Of a stretch of DNA of 64,000 nucleotides, positions 6,633-16,485 are shown in pieces; positions within the stretch are counted from its first letter, which is position 1; each line of letters begins with the position of its first letter. The stretch lies in NCBI RefSeq assembly GCF_013181195.1, contig NZ_SMZP01000002.1, positions 186,001-250,000 of the forward strand, read 5' to 3'. The position numbers and the translations under genes are program-made. A model generated the notes under the pieces. That model saw only the letters and a list, made by a program, of their open reading frames with translations, searched no databases and was not told the DNA's origin. Source of the DNA: Caulobacter sp. RHG1 (GTDB lineage: Bacteria > Pseudomonadota > Alphaproteobacteria > Caulobacterales > Caulobacteraceae).

Positions 6633-9326
6633 ATGTCCACCAAGACGACTATGTTGGCCGCCACCGCTCTCGGGCTGCTGGGGGCATGGGCGTTCCCTGC
6701 CGCAGCGCAAGATGCAGCGGCCGTTGAAGAAATCGTGGTCACGGGGATCCGGGCCAGCCAGCAGCAATCCATCGACATCAAGCGCAACGCGGTCGGCGTC
6801 GTCGACTCGATCGCTTCTGAAGACCTGGGCAAGCTGCCCGACCAGAACGTCGCCGAGTCCCTGCAGCGCATCGCCGGCGTGACCATCGAGCGTAACCGCG
6901 GCGAAGGCCGCTACGTCTCGGTCCGCGGCTTTGGTCCCAAGTTCAACGCCGTCACCGTCAACGGCCGCACCCTGGCCACCGACAACAACGGCCGTGAGTT
7001 CTCGTTCGACGTCCTGCCCTCGGAAATCATCTCGGGCGCCGACGTCTACAAGTCGCCGCAAGCCAACGTGAATGGCGCCTCGATCGGCGCGACCATCGAC
7101 GTGCGCACGCTGCGTCCGCTGGAACAGCGCCAGGCCTTCAGCGCCGCCGGTTCGATCAGCGGCCAATGGGCTGAGCTGCGCGACAAGTACAATCCGGAAG
7201 TCTCGGGCGTCGTCAGCTGGCGCAACGAGGAGCGCACCTTCGGCGCGGCCCTGTCGGCCTCGTACATGGACCAGAAGGTCCGCAACGATGAGTTCACCAT
7301 CGGCGCGGGCCACGTGCGCCGCTCCAGCACCGACTCCTACTACAATGCCGGCGGCGTCGCCGGGGCCCGCATCGGACCGGGCGTCGCGCCCTTCACCAGC
7401 GTCTCGATGCCGTCGAACCTGTCGCCGTTCTTCTTCGAGCGTGACAAGAAGATGCTCGGCCTCAACGGCGTCGTTCAGTACAAGCCGGTCGAAAGCCTGA
7501 CGGCCACGGTCGACGTGCTGTACGCCAAGGCTGACTTCAAGGAACAGCAGACGGGCCTGGCCTACGACTTCGCCGGCGGCACGCTGGTCGAGCAGGTCGT
7601 GCAGGGCGGCGAAGCCGTCTACCAGCGCTATCAGGGCGGCTTCGTCGACCAGATCATCCAGTATGATCACCGCGACGTCACGACCAACCAGATCGGCCTG
7701 AACCTGAAGTGGAAGGCGACGGAAGACCTGACCCTGACCTTCGACGCCTCGACCTCGAAGGCCGAGCGTCGAGGCAAGGAAGACAACGACTTCACGACCA
7801 TCCGCCGCAAGAACGTCAACACCTGGTTCGACCGCCGCGGCGGCAGCCCGATGTACTCTTACGGCTTCACCAGCCCGAACTACGCCAACGCCGCGACCAA
7901 TCCGCAAGGCGTGACCGCCCACTACTACATCTGGGGCGGCGGCTCGGACGTCGACGACGAGATCAACGAGTTCGCCTTCGACGCCGACTGGAAGCCCGCG
8001 GGCGCGGTGTCGATCAGCGCAGGCGTCGCCTCGCAGAACCGCAAGAAGACCATCAACGCGGTTGAAATGCCGTTCGGTGAGCAATGCGCCTACTGCGACT
8101 CCAACCAGATCCTGCCGACCTCGCTGTTCCAGAACACCAACCGCAACTTCTTCGGCGGCCAGTACGGCGACAGCATCCTGCACGACTGGCTGTACTACGA
8201 TCCCCGCGCCCTGATCCTGCAGGTCAAGGAATACGCCACCCGCGACGGCAAGGCGTTCAACCAAGCCATCGCCTCGCCGTCAGCCTCGTCGGTCGTCGAT
8301 GAGAAGGTGCTGATCGGCTACGTGATGGCCGACATCAAGACCGATCTGGGCTCGATGCCGCTGGCTGTGAACGTCGGCGTCCGCATCGAGGACACCGACT
8401 ACACCTCGTCGGGCGCCTCGCGCACGGTGACCAGCGCCCGTCCGAACGGCGCCGGCCAGAACATCATCACCGTCTCGCCGGTCGTCCCGGTCAGCTTCGA
8501 AGGCAAGTACACCGACATCCTGCCGTCGCTGAACGCCCGCCTGAACGTCACCGACGACCTGATCTTCCGCTTCGCCGCCTCGCGCGTCATGACCCGCCCG
8601 ACCCTGTCGGACCTGTCGCCGCGCCAGACGATCCAGACCAACCCGGGCAACGAAACCATTCGCCGGGGCAACCCCGACCTGCAGCCGTTCCGCGCCTCGC
8701 AGATCGAAGGCGGCGTCGAGTGGTACCTCGACACCATGTCGCTGCTGTCATTCGCGGCCTTCTACAAGAACATCGACTCGTTCGTGACCCTGGTCACGAC
8801 GCCGCAGAAGGTCGACCAGGTGACCTTCCAGGTAACCGTGCCGGGCAACGGCAAGGGCGCGGTCGTGAAGGGCTTCGAGCTGGGCTACCGCCAGGTGTTC
8901 AACAAGCTGCCCGCGCCGTTTGACGGCCTGGGCGTGCAGACCAGCTTCACCTATGCCGAGTCCGACGCCAACTACACCAACACCGTGGCCAACGTGTCCT
9001 ACGGCCTGGAAGGTCTGTCGAAGTACTCCTACAGCCTGGTTGGCTTCTACGAGAAGGGTCCGATCCAGGCCCGTATCGCCTACACCTGGCGCGACAAGTT
9101 CCTGCAGGTCGCCTCGGGTCGTAACGGCGAACCGGAATATTTCGACAGCTATGGCCAGCTGGACGTCGGCGCCTCTTACAACGTCAACGACCACTTCACG
9201 GTGTTCGTCGACGGCCTGAACCTGACCGACGAGGAAGAGTTCATCTACTCGGTCACGCCGAACCGCACGAAGGAATTCCGGACCACGGGCCGCCGCGTCG
9301 CGGCCGGCGTCCGGGTCCGCTTCTAA
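6633..9326 (+). CDS. TonB-dependent receptor, carbohydrate type
   Basis: An 897-residue outer-membrane receptor of the Caulobacter/Xanthomonas type (TIGR01782-like). It has a signal peptide (MSTKTTMLAATALGLLGAWA, cleaved after PAAAQ) and a TonB box EEIVVTG at about 32-38. The plug domain carries LGKLPDQNVAESLQRIAGV and GEGRYVSVRGFGPKFNAVTV. A long beta-barrel ends in VRVRF with the terminal Phe needed for assembly. It is monocistronic, with its own operator-controlled promoter and a strong terminator just downstream. Position between the catabolic operons points to uptake of the oligosaccharide released by the GH enzymes of this locus. The ligand is inferred. Confidence 0.92.
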   Translation: MSTKTTMLAATALGLLGAWAFPAAAQDAAAVEEIVVTGIRASQQQSIDIKRNAVGVVDSIASEDLGKLPDQNVAESLQRIAGVTIERNRGEGRYVSVRGFGPKFNAVTVNGRTLATDNNGREFSFDVLPSEIISGADVYKSPQANVNGASIGATIDVRTLRPLEQRQAFSAAGSISGQWAELRDKYNPEVSGVVSWRNEERTFGAALSASYMDQKVRNDEFTIGAGHVRRSSTDSYYNAGGVAGARIGPGVAPFTSVSMPSNLSPFFFERDKKMLGLNGVVQYKPVESLTATVDVLYAKADFKEQQTGLAYDFAGGTLVEQVVQGGEAVYQRYQGGFVDQIIQYDHRDVTTNQIGLNLKWKATEDLTLTFDASTSKAERRGKEDNDFTTIRRKNVNTWFDRRGGSPMYSYGFTSPNYANAATNPQGVTAHYYIWGGGSDVDDEINEFAFDADWKPAGAVSISAGVASQNRKKTINAVEMPFGEQCAYCDSNQILPTSLFQNTNRNFFGGQYGDSILHDWLYYDPRALILQVKEYATRDGKAFNQAIASPSASSVVDEKVLIGYVMADIKTDLGSMPLAVNVGVRIEDTDYTSSGASRTVTSARPNGAGQNIITVSPVVPVSFEGKYTDILPSLNARLNVTDDLIFRFAASRVMTRPTLSDLSPRQTIQTNPGNETIRRGNPDLQPFRASQIEGGVEWYLDTMSLLSFAAFYKNIDSFVTLVTTPQKVDQVTFQVTVPGNGKGAVVKGFELGYRQVFNKLPAPFDGLGVQTSFTYAESDANYTNTVANVSYGLEGLSKYSYSLVGFYEKGPIQARIAYTWRDKFLQVASGRNGEPEYFDSYGQLDVGASYNVNDHFTVFVDGLNLTDEEEFIYSVTPNRTKEFRTTGRRVAAGVRVRF

Positions 9327-9352
9327 GCACTTTCCCCTCCTGCCATTTTGGT

Positions 9353-9391
9353 AAGCCGCATCACGCTTCGTTGTGATGCGGCTTTTCTTTT
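9353..9391 (+). terminator. Rho-independent terminator after the TonB receptor
   Basis: Perfect 12-bp stem AAGCCGCATCAC / GTGATGCGGCTT with an 8-base loop (9365-9372), followed by TTCTTTT. It begins 26 bp after the receptor stop and isolates the receptor from the next operon. Confidence 0.9.
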
Positions 9392-9442
9392 GACTGAAGG
9401 TCCACCGCAGCTTGACGACCCCGGTCAGCGCCCTTAGCAAAC

Positions 9443-9456
9443 ATAATACATCTTAC
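9443..9456 (+). promoter_or_regulatory. Candidate GntR operator before the SDR-FAH-GH141-GH78 operon
   Basis: ATAATACATCTTAC (reverse complement GTAAGATGTATTAT) ends 16 bp before the SDR start codon and is a near-consensus copy of the locus motif. Its closeness to the start suggests a block to transcription or early elongation. Confidence 0.55.
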
Positions 9457-9471
9457 GTTTGAGGTTGACTG

Positions 9472-10197
9472 ATGAGGCTTGCGGGCAAGACGGCGCTGGT
9501 GACGGCCGCCGCTCAGGGAATTGGACGCGCGACCGTCGAGGCGTTCCTGCGTGAAGGCGCCAGCGTGATCGCCGCCGACATCCGCACCGAGGCGCTGGAA
9601 GGCGTCGAGGGCGTGACCGTCCGCCAGCTGGACGTTACCGACCGCGAGGCCGTCAAGGCGATCGCTGAGGAATTCCCGAACGTCGACGTGCTCTACAATT
9701 GCGCGGGCTTCGTCCACGCCGGCACGATCCTGGACTGCGACGAGGACGCCTGGGACTTCTCCAACGCCCTGAACGTCACCGCCCAGTACCGGATGATCCG
9801 CGCCTTCCTGCCGCGCATGATCGAGAACGGCGGCGCCTCGATCATCAACATGTCGTCGGTCTGCTCCAGCATCAAGGCGGTGCCCAACCGCTTCGCCTAT
9901 GGCGCCACCAAGGCCGCCGTGATCGGCCTGACCAAGTCGGTGGCGTCCGACTTCGTGACCAAGGGCATCCGCTGCAACGCCATCTGCCCGGGCACGGTGG
10001 AGACCCCGTCCCTGCTGCAGCGCCTGCGCGACACCGGCGACTTCGACAAGGCCTATGGCGAGTTCACCGCCCGCCAGGCCATGGGCCGTTTCGGCCGCGT
10101 CGAGGAGCTGGCCGCCCTGGCCGTCTACCTGGCCTCGGACGAGTCCGCCTTCACCACCGGTACGATCAACGTGATCGACGGCGGCTGGGTCAATTAG
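9472..10197 (+). CDS. SDR dehydrogenase, 2-keto-3-deoxy-L-fuconate dehydrogenase-like
   Basis: A 241-residue classical short-chain dehydrogenase. Cofactor motif TAAAQGIGRAT (12-22), NCAG motif (YNCAGFVHAG), catalytic serine in NMSSVCSS, and YGATK with the active-site Tyr/Lys. The sequence strongly resembles the 2-keto-3-deoxy-L-fuconate / DHRS6 type, including the AICPGTVETPSLLQRL segment. It would oxidise the C4 hydroxyl of the 2-keto-3-deoxy acid to the 2,4-diketo acid cleaved by the next gene. It is the first gene of a four-gene operon; the gap to the FAH-family hydrolase is 11 bp. Confidence 0.87.
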   Translation: MRLAGKTALVTAAAQGIGRATVEAFLREGASVIAADIRTEALEGVEGVTVRQLDVTDREAVKAIAEEFPNVDVLYNCAGFVHAGTILDCDEDAWDFSNALNVTAQYRMIRAFLPRMIENGGASIINMSSVCSSIKAVPNRFAYGATKAAVIGLTKSVASDFVTKGIRCNAICPGTVETPSLLQRLRDTGDFDKAYGEFTARQAMGRFGRVEELAALAVYLASDESAFTTGTINVIDGGWVN

Positions 10198-10208
10198 GAA
10201 CGCGTGAC

Positions 10209-11051
10209 ATGAAACTGCTTCGCTTCGGCCCTGTCGGCCACGAAAAGCCCGGCATCCTGGACGCCCAGGGCCGCATCCGCGACCTCAGCGGCGTGGTCGC
10301 CGACATCGACGGCGCGGCCATCTCGGACGAGAGCCTGGCCCGCCTGCGCGCCCTCGACCTGGATACTCTGCCCCTGGCGCCCGAAGGCGTCCGCTACGGC
10401 GCCTGCGTCACCGGGGTGGCCAAGTTCCTGTGCATCGGCCTGAACTACGCCGACCACGCCGCCGAGAGCGGCCTGCCGATCCCCGAAGAGCCGGTGTTGT
10501 TCTCGAAGTTCACCTCGGCCATCTGCGGCCCGAACGACGAGGTCCTGAAGCCCCGCGGCTCGACCAAGCTGGACTGGGAAGTCGAGCTGGGCATCGTGAT
10601 CGGCAAGACCGCCAGCTATATCGACGAGAGCGAGGCCGAAGCCCACATCGCCGGCTATTGCACGATCAACGACGTCTCCGAGCGCGCCTTCCAGATCGAG
10701 CGCGGCGGCACCTGGGACAAGGGCAAGGGTTGCGACACCTTCGGCCCGATCGGCCCCTGGCTGGTCACCCGCGACGAGGTGCCGGACCCGGCCAATCTGA
10801 AGATGTGGCTGAAGGTCAACGGCAAGACGTTCCAGGACGGCTCGACCGCAACCATGATCTTCAAGCCGGCCTTCATCGTGGCCTATCTCTCGCAGTTCAT
10901 GACCCTGCTGCCGGGCGACGTGATCTCGACCGGTACGCCGCCTGGCGTTGGGTTGGGCCAGAAGCCGCCGGTCTATCTGAACGTCGGCGACGTGATGGAA
11001 CTGGGTATCGAGGGCCTGGGCGACCAGAGACAGGTCGTCCGCCAAGCCTGA
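10209..11051 (+). CDS. FAH-family hydrolase, 2,4-diketo-3-deoxy-L-fuconate hydrolase-like
   Basis: A 280-residue fumarylacetoacetate-hydrolase-fold enzyme. The core begins at FLCIGLNYADHA. The metal site is visible as the E-x-E of LDWEVELGIVIG and the Asp of CTINDVSERAFQ, with the conserved GDVISTGTPPGVG loop near the end. In the L-fucose and L-rhamnose pathways this branch cleaves the 2,4-diketo-3-deoxy acid to pyruvate and L-lactate. It follows the SDR that makes its presumed substrate, and an L-lactate dehydrogenase gene lies at 20289-21431 in the same locus, which fits a lactate product. Confidence 0.87.
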   Translation: MKLLRFGPVGHEKPGILDAQGRIRDLSGVVADIDGAAISDESLARLRALDLDTLPLAPEGVRYGACVTGVAKFLCIGLNYADHAAESGLPIPEEPVLFSKFTSAICGPNDEVLKPRGSTKLDWEVELGIVIGKTASYIDESEAEAHIAGYCTINDVSERAFQIERGGTWDKGKGCDTFGPIGPWLVTRDEVPDPANLKMWLKVNGKTFQDGSTATMIFKPAFIVAYLSQFMTLLPGDVISTGTPPGVGLGQKPPVYLNVGDVMELGIEGLGDQRQVVRQA

Positions 11052-11105
11052 CGCGGGCCAGCGGCCCGCCCCACGTTAAAGAAAACAAGACTTAGGGAGT
11101 TCGTG

Positions 11106-13130
11106 ATGGTCAAAACCCTGCTCGCACGCCGCCTCGCGGCGACCATGGTGTCCGGCGCCGTCCTGGCCTGGGCGACCCTCGCGAACGCCCAGACGGTGAC
11201 GCTGCACGTCTCGCCAAAGGGCGACGACAAGAACCCCGGCACCGTCGAGCGCCCGGTGCGCACCCTGACCCGCGCCCAGGCCCTGGTTCGCGCCAGTAAC
11301 GCCAAGGCCGACGTCACGGTCGAGGTCGCGGCCGGCGCGTACCGCCTGGACAAGCCCCTGGTCTTCACCGCCGCCGACGGCGGTCAGGCCGGCAAGCGCG
11401 TCACCTGGCGTGGCCAGACCGGCGCGCGGCCGCTGATCTCGGGCGGCTTCGACGTCGCAAACTTCACGGTGTTCGACGCCGAGCGCCGGATCTATGTCGC
11501 CGACATTCCCAAGGGCTTGGACACCCGCCAGGTGTGGGTCAACGACACCCTGGCCGAGCGCCCGTGGATGGAGATCCGCGCCTCGGACGTGACGTTCAAC
11601 GCCACCGGTTTCGAGATCACCAATCCCAAGCTGGCCTTCCTGAAGGACCTGAAGCACCCGTCGCGACTGGAGGTCGAGGCCACCGGCTTCTTCACCGACC
11701 GCGTCTCGCCGGTGCAGGCCATCGACGGGACGAGGGTGACAATGCGCCAGCCGGCCTGGGACAACAACACCTGGGGCTACGACACCGTCTCCAAGCCGAT
11801 CTTCCCCGACGACTCGCGCCTGTTCCTGGTCAATGCGCTAGAGCTGGTCGGCAAGGCCAATGACTGGCACGCCAAGCCCTATCAGTGGTTCGTCGATCCG
11901 GCCGCCGGCAAGCTGTACCTCCGCATCGCCGAGGACGACGACATCAAGGCGCTGCGGGTGACCGTCCCCGCCCTGCCCGCCCTGGTCTCGATCGGCGGCA
12001 CATCCAAGGCCCCGGTGCGCAATCTCAGCTTTGAGGGCCTGCGGTTCTCCTACAGCTCGTGGATGGGCCCGTCGGAGGCCACCGGCTACGCCAACCAGCA
12101 GAGCGGCGCCTTCCTGAAGGATACGTCGCCGCTGCGCCCGGCCGACGCCTGGTCGTCGTGCGGCTGGGGCTGTCCCGAGTTCGAGTCCATGCGCCAGAAG
12201 TGGCATCAGATCCCGGCCGCCGTGCAGGTCGCCGCGGCCCAGGACGTCACCTTCACCGGCAACCAGTTCTCGCAGCTGGGCCAGATCGGCCTAGGCATCG
12301 GCAACGACGCCAACGCCAATCTCTCGGGCCAGGGCCTGAGCACGAAGGGCATCCGCGTCAGCCGCAACCACTTCTCGGTGCTCTCGGGCAGCGCCATCAT
12401 GGCCGGCGGCGTGCGCCAGGACGCCCACCACCCGTCCGCACCGGAACTTGTCAACGCCGACCTCGAGATCGCCGACAACGTGATCGCCACCGTCAGCCAG
12501 GACTACAAGGACAACGCCGCGATCCTGACGACCTACATCGACGACGCGCGCATCCTGCACAACGAGATCTCGGACGCGCCCTATGACGGCGTCGCGGTCG
12601 GCTGGGGCTGGGGCTACAACGACGCGGGCGGCAACCCGAACTACGACGAGAACCAGAAGGGCTACCGCTACAACACCAAGTACACGACGCCGACGGTGCT
12701 GCGGAAAACCCTGGTCGAGGGCAACCGCATCCATGGCGTGAAGACCTGGTACATGGACGGCGGGGCGATCTACAACCTGTCGGCCAATCCGGACTCGGTG
12801 ATCCGCGCCAACCACATCTTCGACATCGGCGGCAAGATCGCCATCTACCTGGACGAGGGCTCCAAGCACTTCAAGGTGACCGGCAATGTCGTCGACACCC
12901 AGGGCAAGTGGCTGAACATCAACACCGCCGGCAAGATGTTCCGCCGCAAGATCTCGACCGACAACCTGGCGACCGGCAACTGGCACAACTCGCTGCGCAC
13001 CGGCGGCCGCTGGCTGAGCGAGATCGGCAATGTCGCCGAGAACAACATCCTGGTCCCGAACCGTGACTGGCCAGCTGAGGCCCAGGCCGTGATCGACAAC
13101 GCGGGCCCGCGCGCTGAGGTGTCCAAATGA
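11106..13130 (+). CDS. Secreted parallel beta-helix glycoside hydrolase, GH141-like
   Basis: A 674-residue secreted protein with an N-terminal signal (MVKTLLARRLAATMVSGAVL, cleaved after ANAQ). The mature start VTLHVSPKGDDKNPGTVERP, followed by VRTLTRAQALVR, is the usual opening of right-handed beta-helix enzymes of the GH141 type, and many turn repeats follow (ITGNQFS-, VSRNHFSVLSG-, LEIADNVIA-like). GH141 includes an alpha-L-fucosidase acting on rhamnogalacturonan II. That activity fits the L-fucose-type catabolic genes upstream but is inferred. The ATG at 11106 is preferred over GTG 11103, with AGGGAG six bases upstream. The stop overlaps the GH78 start by 4 bp. Confidence 0.75.
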   Translation: MVKTLLARRLAATMVSGAVLAWATLANAQTVTLHVSPKGDDKNPGTVERPVRTLTRAQALVRASNAKADVTVEVAAGAYRLDKPLVFTAADGGQAGKRVTWRGQTGARPLISGGFDVANFTVFDAERRIYVADIPKGLDTRQVWVNDTLAERPWMEIRASDVTFNATGFEITNPKLAFLKDLKHPSRLEVEATGFFTDRVSPVQAIDGTRVTMRQPAWDNNTWGYDTVSKPIFPDDSRLFLVNALELVGKANDWHAKPYQWFVDPAAGKLYLRIAEDDDIKALRVTVPALPALVSIGGTSKAPVRNLSFEGLRFSYSSWMGPSEATGYANQQSGAFLKDTSPLRPADAWSSCGWGCPEFESMRQKWHQIPAAVQVAAAQDVTFTGNQFSQLGQIGLGIGNDANANLSGQGLSTKGIRVSRNHFSVLSGSAIMAGGVRQDAHHPSAPELVNADLEIADNVIATVSQDYKDNAAILTTYIDDARILHNEISDAPYDGVAVGWGWGYNDAGGNPNYDENQKGYRYNTKYTTPTVLRKTLVEGNRIHGVKTWYMDGGAIYNLSANPDSVIRANHIFDIGGKIAIYLDEGSKHFKVTGNVVDTQGKWLNINTAGKMFRRKISTDNLATGNWHNSLRTGGRWLSEIGNVAENNILVPNRDWPAEAQAVIDNAGPRAEVSK

Positions 13131-16100
13131 GCGTCTCGCGTCGCGGCTTGATGATGGGCGCCGGCCTGGCCGGAGTCGCGGCGGCCTCTCCCGCCTTGGC
13201 GGCCCAGGCGCTGCAAGCGCCCGCGCTCGAGGTGCTGGACCTCAAGGCCGGCTCGGTCACCGCGCCGATCGGCGTAGAGGACCAAGCCGTGCGTCTGTCC
13301 TGGCGGCTGGCCAGCCCCGATCCGGACGTCAAGCAGACCCGCTACGAGATCCAGGCCGCCAGCTCGCGCGAGAAGCTGGAGGCCGGCGATCCCGACCTCT
13401 GGCACGCCGGCGAGGTGCTGACCGACCAGAGCATGGACGTCTCGTGGCTGGGCAGCCCGCTGACCTCGCGCCAGATCGTCTGGTGGCGCGTGCTGGTGCG
13501 CGACAACAAGGGCCGCAAGGCGACCAGCGCCGTCGCGAGCTTCGAGATCGGCCTGCTGCAGCCCGCCGACTGGACCGCCAAGTGGATCGCCGCCGAGACG
13601 GAGCTGGCCAAGGCCGACCGGCAAGCGGGCCTCTTGTGGATGCGCGGCGACCGCCCCGCCGACCGCTCGGCGCGATACTTCCGCCTGGCCTTCGATTTGC
13701 CGGCGGCGGCCAACGTCACCCTGTTCTCGATCGCCAACTTCACGTCCGACGTCTGGCTGGACGGCCAGCCCGTCCAGCGCCCGCCACATTCGCCGATCGC
13801 CTTCGGCGTCGCCCCGATCGCCGAGACCCACCACAAGCTGGCGGCCGGCCGCCACGTGGTCGCGATCAAGGTTCAGGACCCCACCGGCTTCAACGAACCC
13901 AAGCTGCATGAGATCGCCGCCGCCGTGATGGTTCGCGCCGAACTGCCCGGCGGCAAGACCCTGCGCATCACCTCGCGTGGCATGAAGACCGCCCTGCAAG
14001 CTCCCGACGGCTGGATGCGCCCGGGCTTCGCCGACGGCGGCTGGGCCAAGGCCGAACCCTCTAAGAACCAGCCCCAGGCCTGGCCGGGCTATGGCGCGTT
14101 CCTGCTGCGTAAGGACTTCAAGGTCGCCCGCCCGATCGCCCGCGCGCGCCTCTACGCCACAGCCCTGGGCGCCTACGAGGCCCAGATCAACGGCAAGCGG
14201 GTCGGCGACGCCCTGCTGACGCCCGAGAGCACCGACTTCCGCAAGACCGCCCTCTACCGCGTCTACGACGTCACCGACCTGCTGAGCGTGGGCGACAACG
14301 CCATCGGGGCCATGGTCGGCGACGGCTGGTACGGCAGCTATCACGCCCCGGCCGGCCGCTACACCTTCGGCGACACCCCGCTGCGGTTCCTCGGCCAGCT
14401 GGAGATCACCTACGTCGACGGTTCTCGGGAGACGGTCGCCAGCGACGAGACCTGGCGCATCGCCGCCGCCCCGATCACACGCGGCGAAATCTACTACGGC
14501 GAGGACTACGACGCCCGCCTGGAACAGCCCGGCTGGGCCACCGCCGGCTTTACAGGCAAGGGCTGGCGCGCCGTCGACATCGCCCCCACCCCGCCCTGCG
14601 CTCTGAAGGCCCAGACCAGCCCGCCGATCCGCCGGATCGAGACGCTGAAGGCGACCTCGATCAAGGCCGTCGGGTCGCGCCACGTCTTCGACTTCGGCCA
14701 GAACTTCGCCGGCTGGGCGCGGCTGAAGGTGCGCGGCAAGGCTGGCCAGGTCGTCACCCTGCGCTTCGCCGAGGTGCTGGGTGCAGACGGCCATGTCGAC
14801 CAGTCCAACCTGCGCGCCGCCCGCGCCGCCGTGGTCTACACCCTGAAGGGCGACCCGGCCGGCGAGACCTATGAGCCGCGCTTCACCTATTTCGGCTTCC
14901 GCTATGTCGAGGTCGAAGGCTTGGCCGAGGTTCTGGGCCGCGCACCGACAGCCGAGGACGTCGAAGGGATCGTGGTCTCGTCGAACCTGGCCGAGACCGG
15001 CCACCTGCGCATCGCCAATCCGGTGATCCAGCAGCTGTGGCGCAACAGCCTGTGGAGCCAGCGCAGCAACTTCGTCGGCGTGCCCACCGACTGCCCGCAG
15101 CGCGACGAGCGCCTGGGCTGGACCGGCGACGCCAACGTCTTCTGGGATGCGGCGGCTTTCAACATGGACGTGGCCGCCTTCACCGAGCGGTTCGGCCGCG
15201 ACCTGCGCGACGCCCAAGGCCCGCGCGGCGAGTTCCCCGACTACGCTCCGGCTGGCTTCACGGACCTGGGCCTCGGCGCCTCGCCCGGCTGGGCCGACGC
15301 CGGCGTCATGCTGCCGTGGACGGTGTGGAAGCGCTACAACGACACCGCCATCGTCGACCAGAACTGGGCGGCCATGACCCGCTACCTGGGCTTCATCCGC
15401 ACGAGCAATCCGGACCTGATCTGGCGCAAGGAACGCGGCTACGACTTCGGCGACTGGGTGGCGCTGGACGCCAAGCAGCCCGGCGACGAGACCACGCCCA
15501 AGGCCCTGATCGCCACGGCCTGGTGGAAGCGCTCGGTCGAGGCCATGGCCGACATGGCCTACGGCTCGGGCCGCAAGCCCGACGCGGTGCGCTACCGCGA
15601 CCTGGCCAGCCAGATCACGGCCGCCTTCCAGCGCGAGTTCGTGCGGCCCGACGGCTCCATGGGTAACGGCTCGCAGGCCGGCTACATCCTGGCCCTGCGC
15701 TTCGGCCTCGTCCCCGAGGCGCTGCGGGCGACCGCCACGGCCCATCTGGTGGCCGACATCCGTCGGCGTGGCAACCTGCTGTCGACCGGCTTCCTGGGCA
15801 CGCCGTTCAGCCTGGACGCCCTGGCCGACAACGACCAGGACGGCGTGGTCTACGACCTTTTGCTGCGCACCGACTTCCCGTCGTGGGGCTACATGATCCG
15901 CAAGGGCGCCACGACGATCTGGGAGCGCTGGAACGGCGACGTCGGCGACGTGGCCATGAATTCGTTCAACCACTACGCCCTGGGCGCGGTGACCGGCTTC
16001 GTGTTCCGCCGCATCGCCGGCATCGAGCCGATCCGCGCCGGCTTCCTGTCGTTCCGCTTCGATCCGGTGCTGGACGCCCGCGTGCCCAAGGGCGGCGGCG

Positions 16101-16351
16101 ACTATGACAGCGTGCTGGGCCGGATCAGTACGGACTGGGAGCTGAAAGCGGACGGCAGCTTCGACCTGCATCTGGTCGCGCCGACCAACAGCCGCGCCGA
16201 GGTCCATATTCCAGCCAAGAGCGCCGAGGCCGTACGGGTGAATGGCGTCCCCGTCGCTCAGGCGCCGGGCGTCACGGTCCAGGGCCTGAAGCGTGGCCGG
16301 CTGGTTCTGGAGATCGGCTCGGGCGATCACCGTTTCCAGGCGCGCGCCTAA
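13127..16351 (+). CDS. GH78 alpha-L-rhamnosidase
   Basis: A 1074-residue multidomain exo-alpha-L-rhamnosidase. It has a twin-arginine-like leader (SRRGLMMGAGLAGVAAASPA), N-terminal beta-sandwich modules with the family opening (VRLSWRLASPDPDVKQTRYE), a jelly-roll domain (GYGAFLLRKDFKV, ALGAYEAQINGKRVG), and an (alpha/alpha)6 barrel with the catalytic region CPQRDERLGWTGDANVFW (general acid) and IWERWNGD (general base). It would release terminal L-rhamnose in the periplasm or at the cell surface. It is the last gene of the operon starting at 9472. A large palindrome lies just downstream. Confidence 0.93.
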   Translation: MSVSRRGLMMGAGLAGVAAASPALAAQALQAPALEVLDLKAGSVTAPIGVEDQAVRLSWRLASPDPDVKQTRYEIQAASSREKLEAGDPDLWHAGEVLTDQSMDVSWLGSPLTSRQIVWWRVLVRDNKGRKATSAVASFEIGLLQPADWTAKWIAAETELAKADRQAGLLWMRGDRPADRSARYFRLAFDLPAAANVTLFSIANFTSDVWLDGQPVQRPPHSPIAFGVAPIAETHHKLAAGRHVVAIKVQDPTGFNEPKLHEIAAAVMVRAELPGGKTLRITSRGMKTALQAPDGWMRPGFADGGWAKAEPSKNQPQAWPGYGAFLLRKDFKVARPIARARLYATALGAYEAQINGKRVGDALLTPESTDFRKTALYRVYDVTDLLSVGDNAIGAMVGDGWYGSYHAPAGRYTFGDTPLRFLGQLEITYVDGSRETVASDETWRIAAAPITRGEIYYGEDYDARLEQPGWATAGFTGKGWRAVDIAPTPPCALKAQTSPPIRRIETLKATSIKAVGSRHVFDFGQNFAGWARLKVRGKAGQVVTLRFAEVLGADGHVDQSNLRAARAAVVYTLKGDPAGETYEPRFTYFGFRYVEVEGLAEVLGRAPTAEDVEGIVVSSNLAETGHLRIANPVIQQLWRNSLWSQRSNFVGVPTDCPQRDERLGWTGDANVFWDAAAFNMDVAAFTERFGRDLRDAQGPRGEFPDYAPAGFTDLGLGASPGWADAGVMLPWTVWKRYNDTAIVDQNWAAMTRYLGFIRTSNPDLIWRKERGYDFGDWVALDAKQPGDETTPKALIATAWWKRSVEAMADMAYGSGRKPDAVRYRDLASQITAAFQREFVRPDGSMGNGSQAGYILALRFGLVPEALRATATAHLVADIRRRGNLLSTGFLGTPFSLDALADNDQDGVVYDLLLRTDFPSWGYMIRKGATTIWERWNGDVGDVAMNSFNHYALGAVTGFVFRRIAGIEPIRAGFLSFRFDPVLDARVPKGGGDYDSVLGRISTDWELKADGSFDLHLVAPTNSRAEVHIPAKSAEAVRVNGVPVAQAPGVTVQGLKRGRLVLEIGSGDHRFQARA

Positions 16352-16359
16352 ACCCCAAC

Positions 16360-16473
16360 CGTCATCCCGGGCCTTGTGCCCGGGACCCCTGGTTCAGCTT
16401 TCACGTGAGAGATCCCCTCTGCCCCGCGCCTGCGGCGGACAGAGGGGTCCCGGGCACAAGGCCCGGGATGACG
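16360..16473. repeat. Large palindromic repeat between convergent GH78 and GH2 genes
   Basis: Two perfectly complementary 31-bp arms, 16360-16390 (starting CGTCATCCCGGGCC) and 16443-16473 (ending GGCCCGGGATGACG), enclose 52 bp. Inside is a nested stem, CCCCTCTG with CAGAGGGG. This looks like a REP-type repetitive element of Caulobacter-like genomes. Its position between two convergent genes suggests that it also works as a bidirectional transcript end. Confidence 0.8.
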
Positions 16474-16485
16474 ATGATTGGCGAC

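Noticed and set aside
12845..16330. A 1161-codon open frame antisense to the GH78 rhamnosidase gene
   Set aside because: Antisense long frames are expected opposite GC-rich genes with strong third-position bias. Its translation is low-complexity Arg/Gly/Ala/Val-rich with no domain, while the plus strand gives a full GH78 enzyme.
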